Source: Roseovarius sp. MMSF_3350
Lineage (GTDB): Bacteria > Pseudomonadota > Alphaproteobacteria > Rhodobacterales > Rhodobacteraceae
DNA: 64,000 bases
NCBI RefSeq assembly: GCF_030733425.1
Contig: NZ_JASHIZ010000016.1
Span: 1 to 64,000 of the forward strand
Direction: 5' to 3'
Shown one piece after another: positions 9,642 through 18,470 of this stretch. The notes beneath the pieces are model-generated. The model saw nothing but the letters and a program-made list of their open reading frames with translations. It did not search any database and had not been told where the DNA came from. A program made the position numbers and the translations under genes. Numbering within the stretch: the first letter of the stretch is position 1; every line of letters begins with the position of its first letter.

Positions 9642-9950
9642 GGCGCGTCTCCATTCCGGGCGTTTCCGGCAGCCTGCGCCAGACGGGCGGAAGTTTCAAT
9701 CGACGTATCGGGACGCGCTTCAGCCGCAAAGTACCGCACCACAATCGGGAGCCGCGACCAGGATCACGGCAGCCAGCAGCAATAAAAATGGAATTTTGGT
9801 AGCGGCTATACCTTCGTATGAGTGCTCCCTGTAGCGCACACTGACTAGGCTAATCTTCGCGGAAACGCCGTCGGCCAGAGCGGGAATGTTTCACTTTTCA
9901 CCCTGTTTTATATGGCCTTTCCATAGCCAAGCCGCAACAGAGTATGATTT
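9642..9950. other. Intergenic region, divergent promoters
   Basis: About 310 bp between the divergent aldolase and FixJ-type regulator genes. It is noticeably lower in GC from about 9780 (AT-rich stretches near 9783-9800 and 9895-9920). No convincing gene is seen; it presumably carries both promoters. Confidence 0.5.
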
Positions 9951-9971
9951 TTGACAAAAGGATGCTTGTCT

Positions 9972-10727
9972 ATGAAAGATGCGGATGACAGCACGTTGCC
10001 ATATCTTTCAGAAGTTCCTCCTGACGCTCCGACGCGGCATTTAGTTTTCTTTTCCACGCCGACTGCCAAGGTACCGCCAGTGAAAAAGCAGGAATCCAGT
10101 GCCGAACAAATCACGGTTGCCGTTGTCGATGATGACGCATCCATCAGGTCGTCAATGGACAATCTGCTGCGCTCTGTTGGTTATTCGGTTCGGGTCTATC
10201 CTTCGCCTCAGGCTTTTCTGTCCAGCCCGCATTTACTGGCAGTAAATTGCCTGATCCTCGATGTTCGGATGCCGGTCACGAGCGGCCTAGAACTTCAGGT
10301 CGAACTGTCGCGTGCAAAGTTTGAAATCCCCATCGTCTTTATGACCGGCCATGGCGATATTCCGATGAGCGTTCGCGCGATGAGGGCAGGTGCAGTCGAC
10401 TTTCTGTCGAAACCCTTCAAAGATCAGGAAATGCTTGATGCCGTTGCCGCTGCAATCAAGGCGGACTTGCACCGTCGCGAAGTCAACGAGGAGAAAGCTA
10501 AGACGTTGTCTCGATATGATCGGCTGACCCCGCGCGAGCGGGAAGTGATGTCACTTGCGACGGCCGGCATGATGAACAAACAGATCGCGTTCGAACTTGG
10601 CCTGAGCGAGATCACGGTGAAAATCCATCGCGGCAAGGTGATGCGGAAAATGGCGGCGCGAACCTTTGCGGATCTGGTGCGATTTGCTGAAGAAGTCAAA
10701 AACATAAGAAGTTCTGAGACGCCATAG
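9972..10727 (+). CDS. FixJ-type response regulator (REC + LuxR HTH)
   Basis: 251 aa from ATG 9972, which has AAAAGGA nine bases upstream. The receiver has the acidic pair in AVVDDDASIR, the phospho-acceptor Asp in LDVRMPVTSG, the switch Thr in MTGHGD and Lys in SKPFKD. The LuxR-type HTH begins at LTPREREVM and runs to the C-terminus. About 46 residues precede the receiver, which is unusual. A GTG at 10080 with AAGG upstream would give a 215-aa protein of normal FixJ length, so the start is uncertain. It probably regulates transcription in response to the nearby histidine kinase. Confidence 0.9.
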   Translation: MKDADDSTLPYLSEVPPDAPTRHLVFFSTPTAKVPPVKKQESSAEQITVAVVDDDASIRSSMDNLLRSVGYSVRVYPSPQAFLSSPHLLAVNCLILDVRMPVTSGLELQVELSRAKFEIPIVFMTGHGDIPMSVRAMRAGAVDFLSKPFKDQEMLDAVAAAIKADLHRREVNEEKAKTLSRYDRLTPREREVMSLATAGMMNKQIAFELGLSEITVKIHRGKVMRKMAARTFADLVRFAEEVKNIRSSETP

Positions 10728-10804
10728 ACTACTTCTCCGGCACTGAATAATGAACGTCCCGGTCATTTCTTGCAGGTGAAATGAAAAATTCATGGCGAAG
10801 GTGA

Positions 10805-11173
10805 ATGGTTGTTGAACCCCGTGTGATCAGTGTCGTGGACGATGACAGTTCCGTGCGAGCGGCCCTGGGCAGTCTTCTGCGCTCGGATGGCTTTGATGTG
10901 CGATTGTACCCTTCTGGCGAAGACGTTCTGGCAGACAGGACGAGTGTTCCCGACTGTCTCGTGTGCGACATCAAGATGCCCGGAATGAGCGGGTGGGACT
11001 TGTGCGCTCACTTGAAGGCATTGGATAGATGGGCCCCAACGATCTTGATCACGGCTTACCCGGATGAACGGACCTGCAGACCGATTGGATTGGATATGCG
11101 CATTCTCGAAAAACCGTTCGACGGCAAACAACTTGTCCATGAGATCCTTTCACTCATTTCGCACTCATATTGA
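10805..11173 (+). CDS. Single-domain response regulator
   Basis: 122 aa, a receiver domain only. The acidic residues are in SVVDDDSSVR, the phospho-acceptor Asp in CDIKMPGMSG, the switch Thr in LITAYPD and the conserved Lys in EKPFDGKQL. With no output domain it may act as a phosphate shuttle or sink, or bind a partner protein. It lies 77 bp after the FixJ-type regulator on the same strand and converges on the histidine kinase gene with a 12-bp gap. Its N-terminus closely resembles the receiver of its upstream neighbour, suggesting a shared origin. Confidence 0.88.
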   Translation: MVVEPRVISVVDDDSSVRAALGSLLRSDGFDVRLYPSGEDVLADRTSVPDCLVCDIKMPGMSGWDLCAHLKALDRWAPTILITAYPDERTCRPIGLDMRILEKPFDGKQLVHEILSLISHSY

Positions 11174-11185
11174 CGACAGCGCCCG

Positions 11186-12772
11186 TTATTCGGCCGTTTT
11201 CAATGTCAGCTCCACGGTCACGCCATCCGGACCGTTTTTACCAAGATCCAATCTGCCTCCATGAGCTTCGATTATTGATCGGCTGACCATGAGACCGATG
11301 CCCAGGCCATACGGTTTTGAGGAAAAGAACGGATCGAAAATCCGCTCCTGATCCGCCGAATTTATGCCTGGTCCTGTGTCTGTGAACGACAGGCAAAGTT
11401 CGTCCTCACCCTGAGGTCGGCTGGAAACTGACAAAATACGGGCGCGATTTCTGGTCGTCGACATCGCTTCGATCGCGTTGAGAATAATGTTCCTAACAAC
11501 CTGCTGAAGTTGCACCGCGTTACCATGGACCGCAAGCGGATGGGATCCAAGGTCGGTTTTGATGGATACATGAGCTTCGGTGGCTTCTGACCTCAATGAT
11601 TTGACAGCGTCCAGTATCGTGCGCTTGATGTCGACCCGCATGAAATCTTGCGGGGCTTTTTTGAATACGGAGCGCAATCCCTGAATGACTTCGGACGTGC
11701 GGTGACTGTCTGACGAGATTTGCCGGACTGATTGTTCTGCCTCTTCAACGTTCGGAGGGTCCTTTGCCAGCCAGTTCTGCGCTGCGTTGGCATTCACCGA
11801 AATACTCGCCAGCGGTTGCGTCAGTTCGTGGATGATGGATGCGGACATGGCCTCCATCTCGCTTACTCTTGTTTCTTTCATACGCCGCTCGGATGCGATG
11901 GCTTTTGCCAGTCGCTCATAAAGAGCCATTGTCTCGGCAATCATCAGCAACAGAAGGATGCTCGCGGAAAAAAGACCGCACAATCGGCCGGCCCACCAGC
12001 TGGCACTCAGCCGGGTTCCTCCGCCCACATAGGCAAGAAGGATCGTTTCGATGATGGAGGACCCGATCGCCACCATCAGCCAGAGGTCGAGTGTGCTGCT
12101 CTTGCGGGACAGCAAGACGAGAACGGTACAGGAGATAAGGATCGACGCAATCGGGACAGTATTCCACAATCGAGTTGTTTCGGTCGGATTCATCATGAAT
12201 GTCGGCAGAAGTTCCCGCCCCGATATCGCGAACCAACTGATTGCGAACACCAAAAGAATGACGATGGCGCAGACGGAGATTGCCAATACCGAAGGGCTGT
12301 AACGGTTCGTCTCGGTATTTATTGAAGCGTTTTTTAACAGCGCGTAGGCGAGAATGAGGATTGGAAAGCCGAGACGTCGAATTGCCGCGATGAATGCCGT
12401 CGTTTGCAAACCTACGTCGAAACGGAAATCATCGAAGATACCCGGAAAAGTCAAAGCCCAAGGCACGACCATAAGACCTGTGAAAAGATAGGCGGTGGAA
12501 AGTATCAACAACGACAGGCTTGGTTCGGTTCTGTAAAGGGTGAGAAGCAGGCTGGCGGTAAGCACTTCGACGATCAGAATGCAGGCCGCATAGGCCGGCA
12601 GTAGAGCTTTGCCGCCTTGCGTGGGCGACTGGCTGGCACCGGCTGTTAGAAGGGCAATCGCTGCTAGGACAAAGATCGACCCGGCGGCGAGACCGATTTG
12701 CAGGCGTGAAGGTTTCTTTCGGGAGATAAGCTTGAGCTGACCGTCAGATGAAGATGAGGCTGCACCGCGCAT
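11186..12772 (-). CDS. MASE4-type membrane sensor histidine kinase
   Basis: 528 aa. The N-terminal half (about residues 22-265) has roughly seven hydrophobic segments in the MASE4 pattern, an integral-membrane sensor of unknown ligand. A short helix leads to the dimerisation/phospho-acceptor box SASIIHELTQPLASIS (about residue 312) of the FixL/DctB class. The ATPase domain shows NIILNAIEAM (N box), DTGPGI (G1), FDPFFSSK (F) and GLGIGL (G2). There is no cytoplasmic PAS domain. GAGGA lies 7 bases before the ATG. With the two receivers on the opposite strand it makes a likely three-protein signalling set. Confidence 0.9.
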   Translation of the reverse strand: MRGAASSSSDGQLKLISRKKPSRLQIGLAAGSIFVLAAIALLTAGASQSPTQGGKALLPAYAACILIVEVLTASLLLTLYRTEPSLSLLILSTAYLFTGLMVVPWALTFPGIFDDFRFDVGLQTTAFIAAIRRLGFPILILAYALLKNASINTETNRYSPSVLAISVCAIVILLVFAISWFAISGRELLPTFMMNPTETTRLWNTVPIASILISCTVLVLLSRKSSTLDLWLMVAIGSSIIETILLAYVGGGTRLSASWWAGRLCGLFSASILLLLMIAETMALYERLAKAIASERRMKETRVSEMEAMSASIIHELTQPLASISVNANAAQNWLAKDPPNVEEAEQSVRQISSDSHRTSEVIQGLRSVFKKAPQDFMRVDIKRTILDAVKSLRSEATEAHVSIKTDLGSHPLAVHGNAVQLQQVVRNIILNAIEAMSTTRNRARILSVSSRPQGEDELCLSFTDTGPGINSADQERIFDPFFSSKPYGLGIGLMVSRSIIEAHGGRLDLGKNGPDGVTVELTLKTAE

Positions 12773-13409
12773 CGTTTGTCCTCATTAATGATTTCCGCTC
12801 GAGCTGCTGAAGCATTTCCTGAGATTAGATATCTTACCGAGCCGCAAGAAAGTGTTTTCCCGCGCACCGCATCTATTGGCAGGTGCTACTGTCGATTTTT
12901 CTTGCAATATTCCGCTGTCGCGGCGCGAGTTTTCATCTTTTCCTATCCTCGCATGAGAACGATCATCGGCTCTCTACCGAGAGTTGTCCCGAAGCCAAAT
13001 CGCGCAAGCACATTCATATCTTGGTATGATTGTCTCATACCTTTGGTAGGCTGTGACATACTGTGGCTCAGTTCCAACGCACCACGCAATCCGCCATTCT
13101 GGGCGTGAAAAAATGAGGCGTGAGACGGGTTCATCCAAGCCCTCAATCGTCAGGATGAGATTGCGGCAGGGGGTTCGGACGATTTTCCTCGATGAATTCG
13201 CGATTGCGGTGGGACTGGCTCGGATCTGCGCCGTGCAAAAACGTCTTGCCGAAAGGGAAACTAGCCGTTCGACAGGAGACCGAATGATGCTGCAGGCCAT
13301 TCGTCGCTCGCCCAACGGCATCGCGAGTGCGAACAAACGTACTATTTCCGACCGTTAAAAGCCTCGGAGAAATACTGGGATTGATTAAAGCCGGCTTGGG
13401 AACAAAGCA
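12773..13409. other. Long intergenic region without a supported gene
   Basis: About 640 bp between the divergent kinase and AraC genes. Several short open frames exist on both strands (for example 13053-13358), but none has a recognisable domain, good ribosome site or the local codon bias. Base composition is lower in GC than neighbouring genes. It may be a decayed gene plus two promoters. Confidence 0.45.
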
Positions 13410-14318
13410 ATGACCGTGCATGCCTATTCTGAATCCGCCCGGTGGTACCGCGAAGGCAACTGCGGATATAAACTGCGCAAGGCGAAGTCTACAGGTGGCA
13501 TTCTGGATCTGGTTGAGTTCGAGCGACCGGCCGGAGAAATGTCTCGGCCAGGCCTTCCGGATCTCGTCCTATGTCAAGACTTGAGCGGCGGCAGTCGTAT
13601 CTTCGGCAATTTGGGCGGCGGAAATTTCGATGTGGTTTACCATAAAGGCGACATTGCTGCGGCTGCGCCGAATTTCGCCCTTTCGTCCACGGTCAATATC
13701 CGCCAGCAGGTTCGCGCCGTGGCGTTTCCTGTGGCGCAGTGGCGGGAAATGCTCGACGATGCGTCCAACGGTCGGTTCTCGTTCGACCTTCCCATTTACA
13801 ACGGGAAGTTCGACTCGCCGGCCATCCGATCGGGGCTTCGGACACTTTGGGCTCTTTGTGATGAGGAGGGTGCGCCATCGCGCTTGCTGGCGCGCGCTGC
13901 AGGATGTGAAATCCTCGCTGAACTCTGCCGATTGGGCGGAACGCCATTCGGGCAAGTAAAGGGCGGCCTTGCACCTTGGGCAGAACGTCGCTGCCTGGAA
14001 TTGATGCGCGCCAGGCTCTCCGAAGACATCACCTTGGATGAAATCGCCGCCGAAGCACATCTCTCGCCATTTCATTTTGCGCGTATGTTCAAGCACAGCC
14101 TCGGTGTGCCGCCCCGTGTCTACCTGACGCGGTTGAGAGTAGAGAAAGCCTGTGAGCTTCTCGAACACACCGAGCTTTCCGTCACCGAGATCGCGCTTGA
14201 AGTCGGCTATTCGTCGAACCAGGTTCTTGCCCGTGTGTTCACCAAACATCAGAAAATCAGTCCGACCGACTATCGGCGCGCGGTTCGCGATCCAGGTCGC
14301 CGTATCTCGATGCTTTGA
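13410..14318 (+). CDS. AraC family transcriptional regulator (paralogue 1)
   Basis: 302 aa. The N-terminal half (about 1-190) is an AraC effector-type domain with no recognised ligand. The C-terminus has both AraC helix-turn-helix units: LDEIAAEAHLSPFHFARMFK and VTEIALEVGYSSNQVLARVF, followed by SPTDYRRAV. The start is the first ATG, aligned with paralogues at 59975 and 62859-63764, which share the SxxxWYREG opening and the APWAERRC linker. It probably binds DNA near its own promoter; which neighbours it controls is unknown. It converges on the LLM oxidoreductase. Confidence 0.88.
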   Translation: MTVHAYSESARWYREGNCGYKLRKAKSTGGILDLVEFERPAGEMSRPGLPDLVLCQDLSGGSRIFGNLGGGNFDVVYHKGDIAAAAPNFALSSTVNIRQQVRAVAFPVAQWREMLDDASNGRFSFDLPIYNGKFDSPAIRSGLRTLWALCDEEGAPSRLLARAAGCEILAELCRLGGTPFGQVKGGLAPWAERRCLELMRARLSEDITLDEIAAEAHLSPFHFARMFKHSLGVPPRVYLTRLRVEKACELLEHTELSVTEIALEVGYSSNQVLARVFTKHQKISPTDYRRAVRDPGRRISML

Positions 14319-14406
14319 CTTCTTCCCCTCGTTTTGAACTGAATCTGTTCGTGCTTTTCCATCTCATCCTGTTTCCACGTCTCGCCGCACTCCACGGCCC
14401 GCGCTG

Positions 14407-15465
14407 TCAGGTTTTCTGCATGAGGGCGTCGTGCGGTATCCCTTCGCGGATAATCGGCGCGACTTCATTACCGAGCAATTCGATGGAGCGCTTCATCGCA
14501 GCCGTCTCGAGCGAAGCCGTGCTCATTTGAAAAGTCATGCGTGAAATACCCCCAAGCGTGTCACTGGCATGGCGCATCTTGGTGGCGACCGTGGTCGGAT
14601 CGCCGATCAAAAACGCTCCGTCCGGGCCCGCCATGTCATCGAACTGTTGGCGCGTCGGAGGTGTCCAGCCGCGTTCACGGCCGATCGACCCCGTCAGATG
14701 CGCCCAACCGGGATAGAAGGCATCTCTCGCTTCCTTATCCGTTTCGCCCACAAACCCCATCGCGTGCACTCCGACAGAAAGACTGTCGGGGTTGTGACCG
14801 GCTTGCAGGCCGGTTTCGCGATAAAGATCGACCAGCGGCCGGAAACGGTCGAAACTGCCTCCGATGATCGCGATCATTAGTGGAAGCCCAAGCTGGCCCG
14901 CCCGCGCGAATGACTGCGGCGTCCCGCCGACGCCGATCCGAATGGGAAGGCGCGGCTGAAGGGGACGCGGAAAGACGCCCTGACCGGATAGAGCGGGGCG
15001 AAATCGGCCCTCCCAGGTAATATCGGTGCTCTGGCGCAGTTTCAGAAGCAGGTCCAGTTTCTCGACAAAGAGTTCGTCATAGGCGCCCGTATCCAAGCCG
15101 AACAGCGGAAACGCCTCAACGAACGAGCCTCGACCGACCACGATTTCCGCACGGCCCCTTGAGATCAGGTCCAGGGTCGCGAATTCTTGGAACACGCGGA
15201 CCGGATCGGCGGCGCTCAGCACCGTGACCGCGCTCGTCAACCGTATCCGGCTGGTGCGTGCCGCTGCGGCGGCAAGGATAATCGCGGGCGCGGAATCGAG
15301 GAATTCGGCGCGATGATGTTCGCCGATGCCGAACACGTCCAGACCGACGCGGTCGGCGGTCTCGACTTCCTCGAGAAGTGCCGCCATGCGGTCGGCTGGC
15401 GACGGCGGCTTTCCCGTCGTCGGATCAGGCAGAATTGCTGCAAAGCTGTCGATGCCGATTTCCAT
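14407..15465 (-). CDS. LLM class flavin-dependent oxidoreductase
   Basis: 352 aa from the ATG at 15465, which has AGGAA upstream; a longer frame reaches 15522 but lacks family resemblance there. It is a bacterial-luciferase-like TIM barrel: MEIGIDSF strand 1, GIGEHHRAEF near residue 45, and GRAEIVVGRGS near residue 108 as the flavin region. It resembles the Atu2307/SP_0267 subgroup of the luciferase-like monooxygenase family. These use reduced flavin, and often F420 or FMN, to oxidise small substrates; the substrate here is unknown. Confidence 0.85.
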   Translation of the reverse strand: MEIGIDSFAAILPDPTTGKPPSPADRMAALLEEVETADRVGLDVFGIGEHHRAEFLDSAPAIILAAAAARTSRIRLTSAVTVLSAADPVRVFQEFATLDLISRGRAEIVVGRGSFVEAFPLFGLDTGAYDELFVEKLDLLLKLRQSTDITWEGRFRPALSGQGVFPRPLQPRLPIRIGVGGTPQSFARAGQLGLPLMIAIIGGSFDRFRPLVDLYRETGLQAGHNPDSLSVGVHAMGFVGETDKEARDAFYPGWAHLTGSIGRERGWTPPTRQQFDDMAGPDGAFLIGDPTTVATKMRHASDTLGGISRMTFQMSTASLETAAMKRSIELLGNEVAPIIREGIPHDALMQKT

Positions 15466-15534
15466 GGGCGTTCCTTTGTTTTTGCTGTTTCTTGCGGCGC
15501 GCATTGAAAGCGAGGTTTCCATGCTGCTGCCGAC

Positions 15535-16260
15535 CTATCGCCGTGCGCTTTCCGCAGGATCGAACATCGATAGAGCGGCCATGCCCGAGGCCGCCGTCAC
15601 TTCGTTCTGAAGGACGTCCCAGTGTTCGGCCAGCTTGCCGCCCTCGACCCGGAAGATGTCCACCACAATCTGCGTCTCGTCCGCCCAACCGCGAATCCGG
15701 CCATGAATGGCGACAAGGTCGCCTTCGGCGATGATCAAGCCGGGCTCGTAGTAAACAGATTTCGATAGTGTCTCGACTATACGTTGCAACGCGTCTCGGC
15801 CTTGCGGAATATTTGGATTGTGCTGGACATAGTCCTCGGAATAGAGGCGCTGCACGGCCGAGGTGTCGTGCCGCTGAAACAGCGACGTCATGGCATCCAG
15901 AACAAGCGCCTTGTTGTGGTGGGGACGGGCATCTGGGAGGTGGCCGGCGGGCGCGGTAAATGCAAAGGGTCCCGTCATCCGCAGAAACTGTCCGTCGGGC
16001 AGCGTCGCGAAAGAGTGAATGACGCGTCGGTCAAAGTCTTGAATGTTCGTGACGGTCGCACCGTCGCTTTCCTGCCAGCTTACGGCAAAGATGCCGTTGC
16101 CGAGCGATGCCACTTCTATGTCGACGGTCTCGGTCCGGGCAAATGGCCCCTCCTTGATATCGAATTTCAGGTGCTCGACCGACAAGAGTGTGAGGCTCAC
16201 CTTGAAGTCGGGATAGGACACGTCCAGTTCCGATCCGATCGGGAAGTGATCGATAGACAT
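15535..16260 (-). CDS. MoaF-like domain fused to SnoaL-like domain
   Basis: 241 aa. Residues 1-105 resemble the MoaF-type beta-barrel (ISxxSWQESDGATVTNIQDF-like core). Residues 115-230 are a SnoaL/NTF2-like fold with YVQHNPNIPQGRDAL and VVDIFRVEGGKLAEHWDVLQ, typical of SnoaL-like ester cyclases and hydrolases. AAGGAGA lies 6 bases before the ATG. The function is unassigned. The SnoaL half commonly appears beside flavin oxidoreductases, and the LLM gene follows 69 bp downstream on the same strand, so the two may act together. Confidence 0.75.
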   Translation of the reverse strand: MSIDHFPIGSELDVSYPDFKVSLTLLSVEHLKFDIKEGPFARTETVDIEVASLGNGIFAVSWQESDGATVTNIQDFDRRVIHSFATLPDGQFLRMTGPFAFTAPAGHLPDARPHHNKALVLDAMTSLFQRHDTSAVQRLYSEDYVQHNPNIPQGRDALQRIVETLSKSVYYEPGLIIAEGDLVAIHGRIRGWADETQIVVDIFRVEGGKLAEHWDVLQNEVTAASGMAALSMFDPAESARR

Positions 16261-16353
16261 TGATTTCTCCTTTGAGGTGACGCAGCGCCCGTCTGTATCG
16301 ACTGCCGCCGCTGCCTGTGATGGGGGGGAAGCTTTCCGTGTAGGCGCGCAACG

Positions 16354-17001
16354 TTACGTGGCGGCAAGGGCAGACCAGACCATCAGCGCTCCGAAGGCCA
16401 GGAAGATGATGCCGGTCAACATGCGCCCGCGCCGCGCATGTTCCGGCTTGCGAAGCAGTCGGACAAAGTGCCGGGCCCCGATCGCATAGCCACCGAGAAT
16501 GACGAATTTGACGGCGACGAAGGTCGAAACCAGAAGAGCAAGGATCACCGGCCCGCTATCTGCCGGTAGGAACTGCGGAAACAACGCGGCAAAGAACAAA
16601 ACGGCCTTCGGGTTGCTGATGCCCACGCCGAAGGAGTGAAGCCAAAGCATCCATCCACCCTTCCCGTCGATTGCCGCATCCGGCGAGCGAGCCGGCTGTG
16701 GCGGGGGCGCGCGCAGAAAGGTCCAACCGAGCCAGATGATATAGAAAGCGCCCGCGAGACGCAGAACAAGGAAGGCCGTGGGATAGGTCTGAAGCAACGT
16801 GCCCAACCCGATGATGGAAAGAGTGGCCAGCAGTGCGATGGCAAGCAGATCGCCGCTTAGCGCCCCCAAGGCGCGTCGCCACCCGTGGGCCACAGCGTTG
16901 TTCACGATAAACAAGGTGGAGGGTCCGGGCGTCGCCGTCTGGACCGCGCTGACGATCACGAATGTTAGGTAGGCTGAAAATTCCATGAGAGAGCTCGCCA
17001 T
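16354..17001 (-). CDS. LysE/RhtB family exporter
   Basis: 215 aa with about six hydrophobic segments. ATPGPSTLFIVNNA near residue 24 and GISNPKAVLFFAALFPQF near residue 128 are the two family blocks. The ATG at 17001 is used; an internal ATG at 16986 would start at MEFSAYL and is equally possible, and neither has a strong ribosome site. Predicted inner-membrane exporter of amino acids or amino-acid-like compounds. It lies upstream of, and on the same strand as, the MoaF-SnoaL gene, with a 93-bp gap. Confidence 0.85.
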   Translation of the reverse strand: MASSLMEFSAYLTFVIVSAVQTATPGPSTLFIVNNAVAHGWRRALGALSGDLLAIALLATLSIIGLGTLLQTYPTAFLVLRLAGAFYIIWLGWTFLRAPPPQPARSPDAAIDGKGGWMLWLHSFGVGISNPKAVLFFAALFPQFLPADSGPVILALLVSTFVAVKFVILGGYAIGARHFVRLLRKPEHARRGRMLTGIIFLAFGALMVWSALAAT

Positions 17002-17152
17002 TGATCAAGCGCGCCGCTCGAGGTCGTCCTGCGCGAACTTCTCGTCGTTCATCGGACTGTCCCGGAGGCGGTGTTTCAAGTGTGGTGGCGGATGACGAAG
17101 CTCGATCCGTGGTCAGCTTCTTCGCGATCAGGTTCAGGATCTTCATCATCCG

Positions 17153-17809
17153 CCGCCCGTGTCAGGCCGCGACCCCCGGCACCGGCGTGTTGAGCAACTG
17201 CTGCTCCCAGAGATAGGCGATGGCGCTGCCGCCGAGATGATCCCTGAGGGCATCGTTGAGCGCGGTCGCCGTCTCGGCCCGCGCCCAGTCGCGCTGCCAT
17301 TCCGACGCAAGCGCCAGCCAGGTCATCATGTTGATGCCGCCCGCGATCATGCGCTGGATCGCGACCTCGTGCGCCTCGACCGAGGTGCCACCGGACGCGT
17401 CGGTGATCACCGTCACGTCCCAGCCTTCACCGGCGGCCTGCAGCGCGGGCATCGCCACGCAGATCTCTGTCCAGAGACCTGCTATGATCAACTGCTTTCG
17501 GCCGGTCGCTTTGACGGCATCCACCACCTTGGGATCCTCCCAGGTATTGATCGTCGTGCGATCGATGACGTCCTGGTCGGGAAAGACTTCGGTGACATGC
17601 GGAAAGATGTCGCCGCCGCGGGCGGCGATCACGCTGGTCAGGATCGTGGGCACGCCGAACACCTTGGCCGCCTTGCCCAGGGCGGTCGTGTTGTTCACGA
17701 CCATGTGCGGGTCGTGGCTGTTGAGGTTGGCGAGTTGGTAGGGCTGATGGTCGATCAGAACGAGAACCGAATCTTCGGGACGAAGAAGCGAGTCGAGGCC
17801 GTTGCGGAA
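17153..17809. repeat. Inverted duplicate, copy 1 (isochorismatase gene)
   Basis: 657 bp that match 41327-41983 in opposite orientation with about five mismatches by eye and no indels. The match begins five to six bases into the reading frame and ends nine bases after the stop; flanks are unrelated. See the CDS entries at both loci. Confidence 0.9.
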
Positions 17810-17815
17810 CTGCAT
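17162..17815 (-). CDS. YcaC-type isochorismatase-like hydrolase, copy 1
   Basis: 217 aa. The fold is shown by VLVLIDHQPYQLAN (catalytic Asp22) and IAGLWTEICVAMPAL (catalytic Cys119). The middle residue of the usual Asp-Lys-Cys triad is not clearly a Lys; Arg86 is nearby. TDASGGTSVEAHEVAIQRM is typical of the YcaC branch, cysteine hydrolases of uncertain substrate. The start at 17815 has AAGGA upstream; the frame stays open to 18163 but that part is not family-like. It is nearly identical to the gene at 41321: protein differences are Q2T, G47A and A to Q in MIAGGIN. Confidence 0.88.
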   Translation of the reverse strand: MQFRNGLDSLLRPEDSVLVLIDHQPYQLANLNSHDPHMVVNNTTALGKAAKVFGVPTILTSVIAARGGDIFPHVTEVFPDQDVIDRTTINTWEDPKVVDAVKATGRKQLIIAGLWTEICVAMPALQAAGEGWDVTVITDASGGTSVEAHEVAIQRMIAGGINMMTWLALASEWQRDWARAETATALNDALRDHLGGSAIAYLWEQQLLNTPVPGVAA

Positions 17816-18470
17816 GTTTTTTCCTTTGCCGTCGAAAAGTGGAGGATCTGGGTAGGTGAAACCTAGCGAGAGTCTCTGAACCTTGCGGCTCTGAAACTGC
17901 TGCGTTGGTGCCGGTTTTGCTGTCTTTGCCGCGCCCGTCTCATCTGACCAGATTTCTTGGCCCCAAACTTGCGGACGGGCCAGATCCATGCAGAGCGCCC
18001 ATTCATCCGGCCAACCAGCTTTTCGCCCTATTTTCGGATGCACCAGGTTCGTGCCCCCAAACAAGTTGCGTGCTTCGCGGGTAGCCCTTGTGCTTCGTGT
18101 CCCGCTGCATTGCGAAAACCCTAGGCAGCCAGAAAACCCGCAAGATCGGTGTCTGCGGAGCAATCCTTGCGTCGCAGGTTTCGACAGCGCTGGCTAGGTT
18201 TCGGGGGGCCGATCGGTTCTTGCAGCCAAGCGCCGAATAAGCAACTCGGAGACCAGCGATGACCCCAGGCAGTCGACAATTTCTGCCCTGCAACACCCGG
18301 CGCATTCGGCTCGCCTATGCGCGCGCTGCGGCTGTGACGCTGACGGAGCCGCTTCCGCAACGTGCGCCGGCTTCGTTCCCACCCGACTTTAAGACACCAA
18401 TCCAACTTTTCTCTTTGGATGGACTACGCCCTTTCGGTTCACTTCCTGGGAAAAGGTACGGAGAACGGGG
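17816..18470. other. Long intergenic region without a supported gene
   Basis: About 655 bp between the divergent isochorismatase copy 1 and the SDR gene. The frame upstream of the isochorismatase start is open to 18163 but its codon use and composition are not gene-like. No homology to the upstream flank of isochorismatase copy 2 was seen. It presumably holds two promoters. Confidence 0.45.

Noticed and set aside
13053..13358. A 101-codon plus-strand frame in the gap before AraC paralogue 1
   Set aside because: No domain, weak start and atypical codon use.
17816..18163. N-terminal extension of isochorismatase copy 1 by about 115 residues
   Set aside because: The ATG at 17815 has a good ribosome site, matches family length and copy 2; the extension is not protein-like.
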